Shown piece after piece: positions 16,926 to 26,160 of a DNA stretch of 30,280 nucleotides. Within the stretch, counting starts at the first letter, position 1; each line of letters starts with the position of its first letter. A program made the position numbers and the translations under genes. Where the stretch lies: contig NZ_JODL01000041.1 of NCBI RefSeq assembly GCF_000718985.1, forward strand, positions 1 to 30,280, in the 5' to 3' direction. Source of the stretch: Streptomyces megasporus. Its GTDB lineage: Bacteria; Actinomycetota; Actinomycetes; Streptomycetales; Streptomycetaceae. Below the pieces are notes generated by a model. The model ran no database searches. It had not been told where the DNA came from and was given only the letters and a program-made list of their open reading frames with translations.

Positions 16926-17004
16926 AGTGCCCTCCCCAGGCGTGCCGTCGAGCCGGATGTGAGCGAATCTCAGCACGAACCGTGGTGCCCAGCCAAGAGG
17001 AAAG

Positions 17005-17020
17005 TGTGAACGGTTTCACA
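17005..17020. promoter_or_regulatory. CRP-like palindrome TGTGA-N6-TCACA
   Basis: TGTGAA-CGGT-TTCACA matches the CRP/FNR superfamily consensus exactly at its ten fixed positions. It lies 80-95 bp upstream of the TPR gene start in a less GC-rich stretch that also holds a second palindrome, GATCA-TT-TGATC (17051-17062). Confidence 0.6.
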
Positions 17021-17129
17021 ATCTTGGTATGCCATTGGTGTGATAGAGAAGATCATTTGATCGTCCACTCGGACGAGTGTTCGCAGGCCCGACGTACCGG
17101 GGAGGTCGGGGGAGGTGCGGGAGAGGGGC

Positions 17130-17360
17130 CTACGGCCGATCGTCCCCGCTCCACCAGCGGTCGTCCTCGTCCCACCAGTGGTCGTCCGGCTCGCGACGGT
17201 TGGCGACGATCGCCGCGACCGGCGGGATGACCATGGCCACCACGCACATCGCGATCGCCAGGGGAACGGACCACAGCCGCACGAATCCCCAGGCGCCGAT
17301 GAACAGGGCCAGGCAGACGGTCATCAGCGTCAGGTAACGACGGCGCCGGCGTGCGTACAC
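17130..17360 (-). CDS. DUF3099 small membrane protein
   Basis: 76 residues: a basic start (VYARRRRRYLTLM), two hydrophobic helices (TVCLALFIGAWGFVRLW and PLAIAMCVVAMVIPPVAAIVA), then an acidic, Trp-rich tail (DDHWWDEDDRWW). This is the DUF3099 pattern common in actinobacteria; its function is unknown. The GTG at 17360 lies 6 nt behind the -10-like TACCCT (17372-17367), so the message may be leaderless. It follows the PucR gene on the same strand after 53 bp. A more upstream start would read into the pucR region with unrelated sequence. Confidence 0.85.
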   Translation of the reverse strand: MYARRRRRYLTLMTVCLALFIGAWGFVRLWSVPLAIAMCVVAMVIPPVAAIVANRREPDDHWWDEDDRWWSGDDRP

Positions 17361-17413
17361 ACCCCCAGGGTAGGTCGGGCGGGAGGGCCGGGCGTCGCTT
17401 CCCGGCGGGCCCG

Positions 17414-19195
17414 TCAGCTCATGCGCAGGGCGAGGAAGAAGTCCACCTTGTCCTCCAGTCGGGACAGGTCCCGGCCGGTGAGCTGCTCGATGCGGCCCAC
17501 CCGGTAGCGCAACGTGTTGACGTGCAGGTGCAGGCGGGCGGCGCAGCGCGTCCAGGAGCCGTCGCAGTCGAGGAAGGCCTCCAGGGTGGGGATCAGCTCG
17601 GCGCGGTGGCGGCGGTCGTACTCGCGCAGCGGGTCCAGCAGCCGGGCGGTGAAGGCGCGGCGCACGTCGTCGGGGACGAACGGCAGCAGCAGCACGTGCG
17701 AGGCCAGCTCCTCGTGGCCCGCCACGCACACCCGTCCCGGACGGGCGGCGGCCACGCGCCGGGCGTGCCGGGCCTCCTCCAGGGCGCCGCGCAGTCCGTC
17801 GGGGGAGTGGACGGCCGCGCTGATCCCCAGGGTCAGCCGGCCGCCGCCCTCCAGACCGCGCTCCAGCGGCACCCGGAGGGCGTCCAGCAGGGCGGCGGGG
17901 GCGAGCGTCGAGGCGCCGTCCGGCCCGCTTCCGGCACCGCCGTCAAGGACCGTGCTCTCGGCGGCCCCGGCGTTCCCGGTGTTCCCGGTGCTCTCGGGGG
18001 CCGCCTCGGAGCCCTCGGAGTCCTCGGAGTCCCCTGGGTCCCCCGGGCCCACCGGGAGCGGGACGAACGCCACCGCCTCCTCACCGGCCAGGGCCACCGC
18101 GACCCGGTCCCCCGCCTCGCCTCCCGAGGAACGGGGATCGACCAGCGCCTCCTCCAGCAGCGCCCCGGCGATCCGCGCCGGCCGGTCCTCCGGAAGGGCG
18201 GCGCCGTCCTCCCGGTCCACCTTGGCGACGACCACCTGCCAGTGCGGGGCGGTGTCCAGGCCGGGCAGCAGCACGGGGGCCACGACGCGCAGTCGGGCGG
18301 CGACCTCGGCCGACGGCGCCCCGGTGCGGATCAGCTCCAGCACCTCCCGGGCCAGCCGGCGTCCCACCGTGCGGGAGGCGTCCCGGCGCTCGCGCTCGAC
18401 CGCGATCAACCGGGTCACGCCGTGCAGCAGGTCCAGCCGCTCGGCCGGCCAGTCGCCCGCGTCCGCCTCGACGACCAGCACCCAGGACGGCAGCGTCGAC
18501 AGCACCCCCTCACGCGGGTCCCGTTCCTCGTCCAACACCGGGAACAGCGAGTGGACGACCCCCTCCACCGTCGTGCGGTGCGGGCCGCGCCGCCCCGACC
18601 GCGCCGCCGCCAGGTGCTCGCCCGCCAGGTGGGCCCGGACCTCGGCGGGCAGTCGGTCCGCGCCGGCCCCGGCGACCGGGCGGCCGGTGGAGGACAGCAC
18701 CCATGCCCGCAGGTCCAGGTCCGAGCCCAGCAGGTCCAGCACCGCGTCCGGGCCGCCGCCCGCCGGGCCCGAGGACATCAGCCGCCGGTGCCGCTCCACC
18801 ACGGCGGCCAGGTCCCCGGCCCGTTCGCCGGAGACCTGCCGCACCACGTGCTCGGTGATCGTCGCGAAGGCGACGTCCTCGTCCACCAGGAACAGCGGCA
18901 TCCGGTGCCGGACGCACGCCCGGACCAGGTCGTCGGGCACCGCGTCCAGTTCCGCCTCGCCCGCCGCCAGACCGGCCACCCCCGCCTCGGCGAGGGCGTG
19001 GACGAACGACTCGGAGTCCTCGGGGGAGCGCCGCCAGGCCAGACCGGTCAGGACCAGTTCGCCGCCGGACAGGTAGCGGCTGGGGTCGCGCAGGTCGGTG
19101 GTCATCACACCGCGCACGGACCGGTCGAGTTCCTCCTCGCCGCTCAGGAGGCGCAGACCCAGGAACTCGGTCTCCAGCAGTGCGCGCAGCCGCAT
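17414..19195 (-). CDS. PucR-family transcriptional regulator
   Basis: A 593-residue regulator. The N-terminal PucR domain covers about residues 1-120 (MRLRALLETEFLGLRLLSGE, VRGVMTTDLRDPSRYLSGGELVLTG-like pattern), a GGDEF-like middle domain follows, and the C-terminus has the HTH_30 helix-turn-helix CAARLHLHVNTLRYRVGRIE near residues 555-575. Family members control purine, amino acid or other nitrogen catabolism. An unusual Gly/Asp/Ser/Glu-rich insert at about residues 400-445 (18060-17930) breaks the middle domain. The start at 19195 is chosen because PucR domains begin at MRLRALLE; a GTG at 19225 would add ten residues. The target genes are not evident in the window. Confidence 0.92.
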   Translation of the reverse strand: MRLRALLETEFLGLRLLSGEEELDRSVRGVMTTDLRDPSRYLSGGELVLTGLAWRRSPEDSESFVHALAEAGVAGLAAGEAELDAVPDDLVRACVRHRMPLFLVDEDVAFATITEHVVRQVSGERAGDLAAVVERHRRLMSSGPAGGGPDAVLDLLGSDLDLRAWVLSSTGRPVAGAGADRLPAEVRAHLAGEHLAAARSGRRGPHRTTVEGVVHSLFPVLDEERDPREGVLSTLPSWVLVVEADAGDWPAERLDLLHGVTRLIAVERERRDASRTVGRRLAREVLELIRTGAPSAEVAARLRVVAPVLLPGLDTAPHWQVVVAKVDREDGAALPEDRPARIAGALLEEALVDPRSSGGEAGDRVAVALAGEEAVAFVPLPVGPGDPGDSEDSEGSEAAPESTGNTGNAGAAESTVLDGGAGSGPDGASTLAPAALLDALRVPLERGLEGGGRLTLGISAAVHSPDGLRGALEEARHARRVAAARPGRVCVAGHEELASHVLLLPFVPDDVRRAFTARLLDPLREYDRRHRAELIPTLEAFLDCDGSWTRCAARLHLHVNTLRYRVGRIEQLTGRDLSRLEDKVDFFLALRMS

Positions 19196-19443
19196 TCTCG
19201 TCGTCCGCCGATCTTCTCGTGTCACTCGTCCGCGGGATCCGGGTGCCGGTGCCCCGGTGTCGGCGGGGACCTGGGGCGTTTCCCGGGCCTTGTTCGAATC
19301 TACAAGATCGGCTCACCGGCCGGACAGGCGCTTCGTGCCATCGGTGACCGCCGCGCTCGGCGGTGCGTCCGGCGAGCGTGTGGCGGGCGCCGTCCGCGGC
19401 CCGCGCCCACGACCCGCGCCGTGCCCGGAGGGCGGGCGCGCCG

Positions 19444-19932
19444 TCAGGAGGGGCGGTCCTCCAGCATGTCCGCCCAGCCGCTCTGGATCATCGTCTGGAA
19501 GGACCAGACGCCGTCCCGCCGGACCAGGACGTCGGCGTAGTTCATGCGGTGCTCCTCGCCGTCGCCCGTCGTCATCACCGAGGAGGTGAACACCACGGCG
19601 ACGGAGGGGGAGAGGAAGAAGGGGGTGCGGACCGACTCGAAGCGGACGTCCTGCTCGCCTCCGCCGCCCATCACCGCGTTCATCGTCGCCACGTACCGCT
19701 CCCGGTCCCACTGGCCGGTCCGGGCGTTGCCGTCCGAGCCGTCGGTCACCAGGTTGAGCGGGAAGACCGCCATGTCGGCCATGCGCTCGACGTTCTCCGG
19801 CGTGGGCGCGGAGCTGTGCGCGTCATAGGTCTCGAACCACTCCGCCAGGCCGCGCAGGTCCTCCTCGGTCGGGGTGTAGCCGGTCAGGGCCTCGGCGATC
19901 TCGCTGCGCCGCACGGGCACTCCATTCGTCAC
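19444..19932 (-). CDS. SnoaL-like (NTF2-fold) protein
   Basis: About 162 residues of a small alpha+beta cone fold: the N-terminal helix LRGLAEWFETYDAHSS, the central ERMADMAVFPLNLVTD, and C-terminal strands with VAVVFTSSVMTTGDGEEHRMNYADVLVRRDGVWSFQ-type order ending MIQSGWADML. SnoaL-like proteins may be isomerases, cyclases or non-catalytic; the substrate is unknown. A strong promoter (TTGACT-N17-TACGGT) places the transcript start near 19945, so GTG 19932 or GTG 19914 (with GGAG upstream) is the start and anything earlier is excluded. The palindrome over the -35 suggests repression, perhaps by a MarR-type regulator not encoded here. Confidence 0.8.
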   Translation of the reverse strand: MTNGVPVRRSEIAEALTGYTPTEEDLRGLAEWFETYDAHSSAPTPENVERMADMAVFPLNLVTDGSDGNARTGQWDRERYVATMNAVMGGGGEQDVRFESVRTPFFLSPSVAVVFTSSVMTTGDGEEHRMNYADVLVRRDGVWSFQTMIQSGWADMLEDRPS

Positions 19933-19951
19933 ATGGTGATCGGACGGTGCG

Positions 19952-19980
19952 ACCGTACTGCCCGACCAGTGACTAGTCAA
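19952..19980 (-). promoter_or_regulatory. Promoter of the SnoaL-like gene
   Basis: The -35 TTGACT (19980-19975), 17-nt spacer and -10 TACGGT (19957-19952) are close to the housekeeping sigma consensus of Streptomyces. Confidence 0.75.
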
Positions 19981-19990
19981 ACTTGATTAG
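19973..19990. promoter_or_regulatory. Palindrome over the -35 of the SnoaL-like gene
   Basis: CTAGTCAA-AC-TTGATTAG is an 18-bp near-perfect palindrome (7 of 8 pairs) spanning the -35 and the bases just upstream. Its AT-rich TCAA/TTGA core is like MarR-family operators. Confidence 0.6.
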
Positions 19991-20161
19991 AGGGTCGTCC
20001 GTCCGCCCCACCCGTCCCGCGCGGACCGGACCCGTCCCCGCACCCTCCGCACCACCGCCGCGCGCCGGACGCGGACCACGCGCCGGTGTGGGACGGGGAC
20101 CGGCGCGGGTACCCGGTTCGATGACGACCTGTCCCCACGACCCGCGCGGAGGCCCCCCACC

Positions 20162-20554
20162 GTGAGCGACACCCCCGACCACGACGGCGTCCCCAGGGCA
20201 TTCGCGGGCGTCGTCCTCGACGCGCCCGACGCCCGCGAACTCGCCGACTTCTACCGCCGCCTGCTGAACTGGGAAACAGTCGAGGACGGACCGGACTGGG
20301 TGAGTCTGAAGGGCCCGGAGGCCACGAAGATCTCCTTCCAGACCGAGCCGGAGTACCGGCCGCCGACCTGGCCCGGCCGCCGCGACCGCCAACAGATGAT
20401 GCTCCACCTGGACTTCGAGGTCGACGACCTGGAGTCGGCCCACCGACACGCCGTCGCCGTCGGCGCGACCCTCGCCGACTTCCAACCCCAGGACGACGTA
20501 CGGGTCTACACCGACCCGGTCGGCCACCCGTTCTGCCTCTTCGTCGACGGCTGA
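20162..20554 (+). CDS. VOC-family (glyoxalase/bleomycin-resistance-like) protein
   Basis: A 130-residue single-chain VOC protein with two beta-alpha-beta-beta-beta units: FAGVVLDAPDARELADFYRRLLNWE, and MMLHLDFEVDDLESAHRHAVAVGAT ending in YTDPVGHPFCLFVDG. Metal-site candidates are the His in MMLHLDF and acidic residues near the C-terminus. Family roles range from dioxygenases to antibiotic binding, so none is assigned. The GTG at 20162 follows GGAGG by about 10 nt. It is divergent from the SnoaL-like gene and 145 bp before the acyl-CoA synthetase, so cotranscription with the latter is possible. Confidence 0.9.
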   Translation: MSDTPDHDGVPRAFAGVVLDAPDARELADFYRRLLNWETVEDGPDWVSLKGPEATKISFQTEPEYRPPTWPGRRDRQQMMLHLDFEVDDLESAHRHAVAVGATLADFQPQDDVRVYTDPVGHPFCLFVDG

Positions 20555-20699
20555 CTCCGCCGGGAGGGGCACGGCGACGATCGGGACGCCGTGGCCCTTC
20601 CCCCGCCCGGCCCCGGGGTGGTGAGATCGGTGCACCCGCCACACGACGCCCCACGGGGCCGCACGACGGCGTGCGGATCCCGGGCAGCGAGGAGGACGC

Positions 20700-22403
<1,704 letters not shown>

Positions 22404-22419
22404 ACCGCCGTCCGAACCG

Positions 22420-22453
22420 TTCTCGTCCCGCCCGGGGCCGGGCGGGACGAGAA
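22420..22453 (+). terminator. Terminator after the acyl-CoA synthetase
   Basis: The perfect 14-bp arms TTCTCGTCCCGCCC and GGGCGGGACGAGAA with a 6-nt loop start 17 bp after the stop codon. Confidence 0.88.
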
Positions 22454-22506
22454 GAGGCCGGAGGGACTGGTTCCGGTCATTCTCGGTTCCGCCCGTCCGG
22501 CCCCGG

Positions 22507-22534
22507 CGCCCGTCCGGCGTCCGCCGGACGGGCG
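22507..22534 (-). terminator. Terminator after malate synthase
   Basis: The perfect 12-bp arms CGCCCGTCCGGC and GCCGGACGGGCG with a 4-nt loop lie 7 bp past the malate synthase stop. Two separate hairpins thus insulate the convergent genes. Confidence 0.85.
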
Positions 22535-22540
22535 GGTGCG

Positions 22541-24163
22541 TCAGTCGAGCAGTTCGTACGCGGGCAGGGTCAGGAAGTCGGCGTAGTCCTCGTCCAGCGC
22601 CACCCGCAGCAGCAGGCCGTGCGCCTGGCGCCACCGGCCCGCCGCGTACGCCTCCTCGCCGAGTTCCGCGCGGATGCCCGCCAGGTCCTCCTCGGCCAGG
22701 GAGCGCACCAGTTCGGGGGTCACCTTCTCCCCGGTGTCCAGCACCACGCCGGCGTCCACCCACTGCCAGATCTGCGAGCGGGAGATCTCGGCGGTGGCGG
22801 CGTCCTCCATCAGCCCGAAGATCGCCACGGCTCCCGTGCCGCGCAGCCACGCCTCGATGTAGCGGATGCCGACCTGGACGGCGTTGACCAACCCCGCGCG
22901 GGTCGGCCTCGCCTCCAGGGAGTCGACGGCGAGCAGGTCGGCGGCGGTGACGCGGACGTCCTCGCGCAGCCGGTCCTTCTGGTGGGGGCGGTCGCCCAGC
23001 ACCGCGTCGAAGGATTCCCGGGCGACCGGCACCAGGTCGGGGTGGGCGACCCAGGAGCCGTCGAAGCCGTCCCTCGCCTCGCGGTCCTTGTCGGCCCGGA
23101 CCTTGGCGAAGGCCCGCTCGTTGGCCTCGGGGTCGCGGCGGTCGGGGATGAACGCGGCCATGCCGCCGATGGCGTGGGCGCCGCGCTTGTGGCAGGTGCG
23201 CACCAGCAGTTCGGTGTAGGCGCGCATGAAGGGCGCGGTCATGGTCACCGCGTTGCGGTCGGGCAGCACGAACCGCTCGCCGCCGTCGCGGAAGGTCTTG
23301 ACGATGGAGAACAGGTAGTCCCAGCGGCCCGCGTTGAGCCCGGAGGCGTGGTCGCGCAGCTCGTAGAGGATCTCCTCCATCTCGTACGCGGCGGTGATGG
23401 TCTCGATCAACACGGTGGCGCGGACGGAGCCCTGCGGGACGCCGCAGTACTCCTGGGCGAAGACGAAGACGTCGTTCCACAGCCGCGCCTCGAGGTGCGA
23501 CTCCAGCTTGGGCAGGTAGAAGTACGGGCCCTTGCCCGCGTCCAGCAGCCGGCGGGCGTTGTGGAAGAAGTACAGGCCGAAGTCGACCAGCGCGCCGGGG
23601 ACGGGACGGCCGCCGGCCCGCAGGTGACGTTCGTCCAGGTGCCAGCCGCGTGGCCGGGCCACGACGGTGGCCAACTCCTCGTCGGGGCGGAGGGCGTACC
23701 GCTTGCCCTCGGGGGAGGTGAAGTCGATCCGGCGCTCGTGGGCGTCGCGCAGGTTGATCTGACCGCCGATCACGTTCTCCCAGGTGGGGGAGGAGGCGTC
23801 CTCGAAGTCGGCGAGCCAGACACGGGCGCCCGAGTTGAGGGCGTTGATCGTCATCTTCCGGTCGGTCGGACCGGTGATCTCCACCCGGCGGTCGGTCAGG
23901 GCCTCGGGGGCGGGGGCGACCTGCCAGTCGCCCTCGCGGACGTGGGCGGTCTCGGGGAGGAAGTCCAGGGTGCCGGTCCGGGCGAGTTCGGCGCGGCGCT
24001 CGGCCCGGCGGGCCAACAGCTCGTCGCGGCGCGGGGTGAACCGGTGGTGCAGTTCGGCGAGGAAGGCGAGGGCGGCCTCGGTGAGGATCTCGTCCTGGCG
24101 CTCCGGCGCTCGGCCGGGATCGACGTGGACGGCGACCGGCGGGGGCGGTGCTGCTGCGGACAT
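22541..24163 (-). CDS. aceB: Malate synthase A
   Basis: A 540-residue glyoxylate-pathway enzyme that condenses glyoxylate with acetyl-CoA to give malate. The family signature [16 protein letters not shown] is complete. The N-terminal [29 protein letters not shown], the [17 protein letters not shown] region and the C-terminal [20 protein letters not shown] with the catalytic aspartate are all present. Length is normal for isoform A. The ATG at 24163 has AAGGAG about 8 nt upstream. No isocitrate lyase is nearby. An IclR regulator two genes away resembles S. coelicolor AllR, which is reported to control allantoin use together with a malate synthase, so glyoxylate from allantoin is a likely substrate source. 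Confidence 0.96.
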   Translation of the reverse strand: MSAAAPPPPVAVHVDPGRAPERQDEILTEAALAFLAELHHRFTPRRDELLARRAERRAELARTGTLDFLPETAHVREGDWQVAPAPEALTDRRVEITGPTDRKMTINALNSGARVWLADFEDASSPTWENVIGGQINLRDAHERRIDFTSPEGKRYALRPDEELATVVARPRGWHLDERHLRAGGRPVPGALVDFGLYFFHNARRLLDAGKGPYFYLPKLESHLEARLWNDVFVFAQEYCGVPQGSVRATVLIETITAAYEMEEILYELRDHASGLNAGRWDYLFSIVKTFRDGGERFVLPDRNAVTMTAPFMRAYTELLVRTCHKRGAHAIGGMAAFIPDRRDPEANERAFAKVRADKDREARDGFDGSWVAHPDLVPVARESFDAVLGDRPHQKDRLREDVRVTAADLLAVDSLEARPTRAGLVNAVQVGIRYIEAWLRGTGAVAIFGLMEDAATAEISRSQIWQWVDAGVVLDTGEKVTPELVRSLAEEDLAGIRAELGEEAYAAGRWRQAHGLLLRVALDEDYADFLTLPAYELLD

Positions 24164-24221
24164 GGGCTGTCACTCCTTCGTCGGGGCGGCACACAGCGCT
24201 CACCGGCACTGCTCGGCAATG

Positions 24222-24251
24222 GAGGTTAATTTCCTCATCGTGGAAGGGCAA
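24222..24251 (-). promoter_or_regulatory. Malate synthase promoter with a palindrome at the -10
   Basis: The -35 TTGCCC (24251-24246), 17-nt spacer and -10 TAACCT (24228-24223) place the start near 24216. GAGG-N7-CCTC with an AATT core (24222-24236) overlaps the -10 and is a candidate operator. Confidence 0.5.
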
Positions 24252-24397
24252 CGTCCATCGGCCGGTGACACGCCTTCGCCGTTCCCGCGCCAGCCCCGTG
24301 TGGGGTCATGTCGCGATCGCTCCTTTTGTCCTCGGCTTCTACCGGGAGCATGTGCCTCGGGCAGAAACGAGGGGAACGTCGATTCGAATGGCCGGAT

Positions 24398-24427
24398 TTG
24401 TGCCCCGAGTTTCGCCCTCCGTATAGC
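24398..24427 (+). promoter_or_regulatory. Possible promoter in the 24164-24621 intergenic region
   Basis: TTGTGC, an 18-nt spacer and TATAGC would give a start near 24434 and a leader of about 190 nt before the small TTA gene. Apart from the malate synthase promoter and the repeat array, I see nothing else in this 458-bp region; short frames on both strands look random. Confidence 0.35.
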
Positions 24428-24537
24428 GCGGTGTGCGGAGAGTGGCGTTTACTGTGCGGACCCCTTCCGCCCGCCCGGCGTGGCAGGAGGGCCGACGGGA
24501 GTGGAGGACGCCCCGTGGGCGCGTGCGCCGGCAGTGG

Positions 24538-24600
24538 CGGAACGACTGAACGACGGCGGAACGACGGCGGAACGGCAACGGAACGACAACGGAACACAGC
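24538..24600. repeat. CGGAAC direct repeats phased at 11 bp
   Basis: CGGAAC occurs at 24538, 24557, 24568, 24579 and 24590; the last four are exactly 11 bp apart. GAACGAC-type units start at 24540, 24548, 24559, 24570, 24581 and 24592. The array ends 22 bp before the TTG start of the next gene. Confidence 0.8.
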
Positions 24601-24621
24601 ATCCGTGTGGGGGGAGCTGCG

Positions 24622-24987
24622 TTGCGAAACGAAGCGGTGGAACGACGCGAGGTCGTGCACGGGCAGAGGGACCCCCGGGTCATGGAACTGCGCCGGGCCG
24701 TGACCCGCTTACAACGTGAACTCGCCGGTTATCGGGCCCATTTGGCGGACCGGGGGATAGCCGAGGGTGAACTGGCGGCCGTGGAGGCCATGGTGCGGGC
24801 GGGTGAACCCGACATCCCCCGGCTGCGTCACTCGCTGCTGCTGATTGCGAGTGCGATCGGCTCGGTGAGCGCGCTGGCCGAGGCCCTGGGAGAGGTGCGC
24901 AACGCCGTCGAGCTGTTCGGACGACCGGCACGTCGACCGTCGGGGGAGGGCGTTCGCCCGCCGGCGCCGAGGCCGTCGGCCCACTAG
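24622..24987 (+). CDS. Small conserved helical protein (DUF5955-like) with a TTA codon
   Basis: About 121 residues, helical: DPRVMELRRAVTRLQRELAGY, then GIAEGELAAVEAMVRAGEPD, then the hydrophobic RLRHSLLLIASAIGSVSALA and VRNAVELFG. It resembles, from memory, the streptomycete DUF5955 family of unknown function. The TTG at 24622 has GGGGGGAG 5 nt upstream and is preferred; GTG at 24607 or 24637 in the same frame are alternatives. Codon 30 is TTA (24709-24711), so translation probably depends on the bldA leucyl-tRNA. An 11-bp-phased repeat array lies directly upstream. Its TAG stop shares the tetranucleotide CTAG with the stop of the opposing IclR gene. Confidence 0.75.
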   Translation: MRNEAVERREVVHGQRDPRVMELRRAVTRLQRELAGYRAHLADRGIAEGELAAVEAMVRAGEPDIPRLRHSLLLIASAIGSVSALAEALGEVRNAVELFGRPARRPSGEGVRPPAPRPSAH

Positions 24988-25775
24988 TCGCCGGTGGGTC
25001 GGGCGCCGGCCAGCGTGGCCGAAAGGTCGTGGGCGACCTCCTTCAGCAGCGGGACGAACGTGTCCCGGGCCGCGTCCGTCACCCGGCCCGCCGGACCCGA
25101 GATCGAGACGGCGGTCGCCGTCGGCGCGCCGGGCACCGGCACGGCGATGCAGCGCACCCCCATCTCCTGCTCGTTGTCGTCCACGGCGTACCCGTCCTCG
25201 CGCACCCGCTCCAGGGCCTCCAGGAAGACGTCCGGCGAGGTGATGGTCCGCTCGGTGGAGGCCGGCATCCCGGTGCGGGACAGCAGCGCCCGCACCTCCT
25301 CGTCCGGAAGGTGCGCCAGCAGCGCCTTGCCCACCCCCGTGGAGTGCGGCAGCACCCGACGGCCGACCTCGGTGAACATCCGCACCGAGTGTCGGGAGGG
25401 CGCCTGCGCGACGTACACCGCCTCGTCGCCGTCCAGCAGTGCCATGTTCGCGGTCTCGCCGGTCTCCTCGGCCAGCCGCTCCAGGTGCGGTCGCGCCCAG
25501 GAGCCCAGCAGTCGGGACGCGCTCTCGCCGAGTCGGATGAGGCGGGGACCGAGCGCGTAGCGGCGGTTGGGCTGCTGACGCACGTAGCCGCGGGCCACCA
25601 GGGTGCGCATCAGCCGGTGGATGGTGGGCAGGGGCAGCCCGCTGTCGGCGGCCAGCTCGCTCAGTCCGACCTCGCCCCCGGCGTCGGCCATCCGCTCCAA
25701 CAGGCCGAAGGCGCGCTCCAGGGACTGGACGCCGCCGTTGGCGGCGGAGGGCTTGCGCTCGGCGGACGGCGACAC
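24984..25775 (-). CDS. IclR-family regulator, AllR-like
   Basis: A 263-residue regulator. The winged helix covers about residues 15-80 (VQSLERAFGLLERMADAGGE, then PLPTIHRLMRTLVARGYVRQ), and the C-terminal effector domain about 85-255 has HSTGVGKALLAHL, the conserved segment EMGVRCIAVPV and a final helix. IclR proteins are dimers that usually repress until a small acid binds. Position beside malate synthase and a DUF5955-like gene recalls the S. coelicolor allR region, where glyoxylate/allantoate-type effectors control allantoin genes; those genes are absent here, so the assignment is inference. The GTG at 25775 has AAGGA 9 nt upstream. Confidence 0.88.
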   Translation of the reverse strand: MSPSAERKPSAANGGVQSLERAFGLLERMADAGGEVGLSELAADSGLPLPTIHRLMRTLVARGYVRQQPNRRYALGPRLIRLGESASRLLGSWARPHLERLAEETGETANMALLDGDEAVYVAQAPSRHSVRMFTEVGRRVLPHSTGVGKALLAHLPDEEVRALLSRTGMPASTERTITSPDVFLEALERVREDGYAVDDNEQEMGVRCIAVPVPGAPTATAVSISGPAGRVTDAARDTFVPLLKEVAHDLSATLAGARPTGD

Positions 25776-25900
25776 GTCACGATCCTTTCGAGTCGGGTCA
25801 GGCGCAGCCTACCGGTCCGTCCCGGCCGTCCGGAGTCCGTGCCGCCCCGGTCGCGGACCGGCCCGGCGAGAGGCCGCGGCGGCGCGGGACGCGCTGTCGA

Positions 25901-25940
25901 GAAGCCCCTCCGGCCGGTTCGGGAAGCCCCTCCGGCCGGT
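25901..25940. repeat. Tandem 18-bp direct repeat in the 25776-26160 intergenic region
   Basis: GAAGCCCCTCCGGCCGGT occurs at 25901-25918 and 25923-25940, separated by TCGG (22-bp period). The surrounding 385 bp between the divergent IclR and GntR genes is GC-rich. Apart from the promoter at its right end I see no gene in it. Confidence 0.8.
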
Positions 25941-26147
25941 GGAAACCCGCGGAACGCCCCAGGGGGCCGGGGCGTCGGGAAGGGAGTCGGGAAGAGGGGC
26001 GGACGATCGCGCGACACCGGGAGGCGGACGTCCCCGAGCCGGCCGGCCCGGGGGAGGGGTCACTGCCGGAGCGTGGGAAACCGCTCACTCTGTGTGGTTT
26101 GTCCTGTCAATCTGACCTCACGTCTTTCCGTCAATCGATGTCGGGGC

Positions 26148-26153
26148 TAGGCT
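26148..26153 (+). promoter_or_regulatory. -10 box of the leaderless GntR gene
   Basis: TAGGCT is followed by 7 nt and the GTG at 26161, with no Shine-Dalgarno. The -35 region (about 26125) is weak. Confidence 0.6.
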
Positions 26154-26160
26154 CCGCACC

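Noticed and set aside
19289..19306. CTTGT-N8-ACAAG palindrome upstream of pucR
   Set aside because: Only 5-bp arms and no clear promoter around it; too weak to call an operator.
24538..24600. CRISPR-like array
   Set aside because: Units are 11 nt without unique spacers; it is a short phased direct repeat.
24235..24719. Several short frames in the malate synthase to DUF5955 intergenic region
   Set aside because: They overlap each other on both strands, lack ribosome sites and have random-looking composition.
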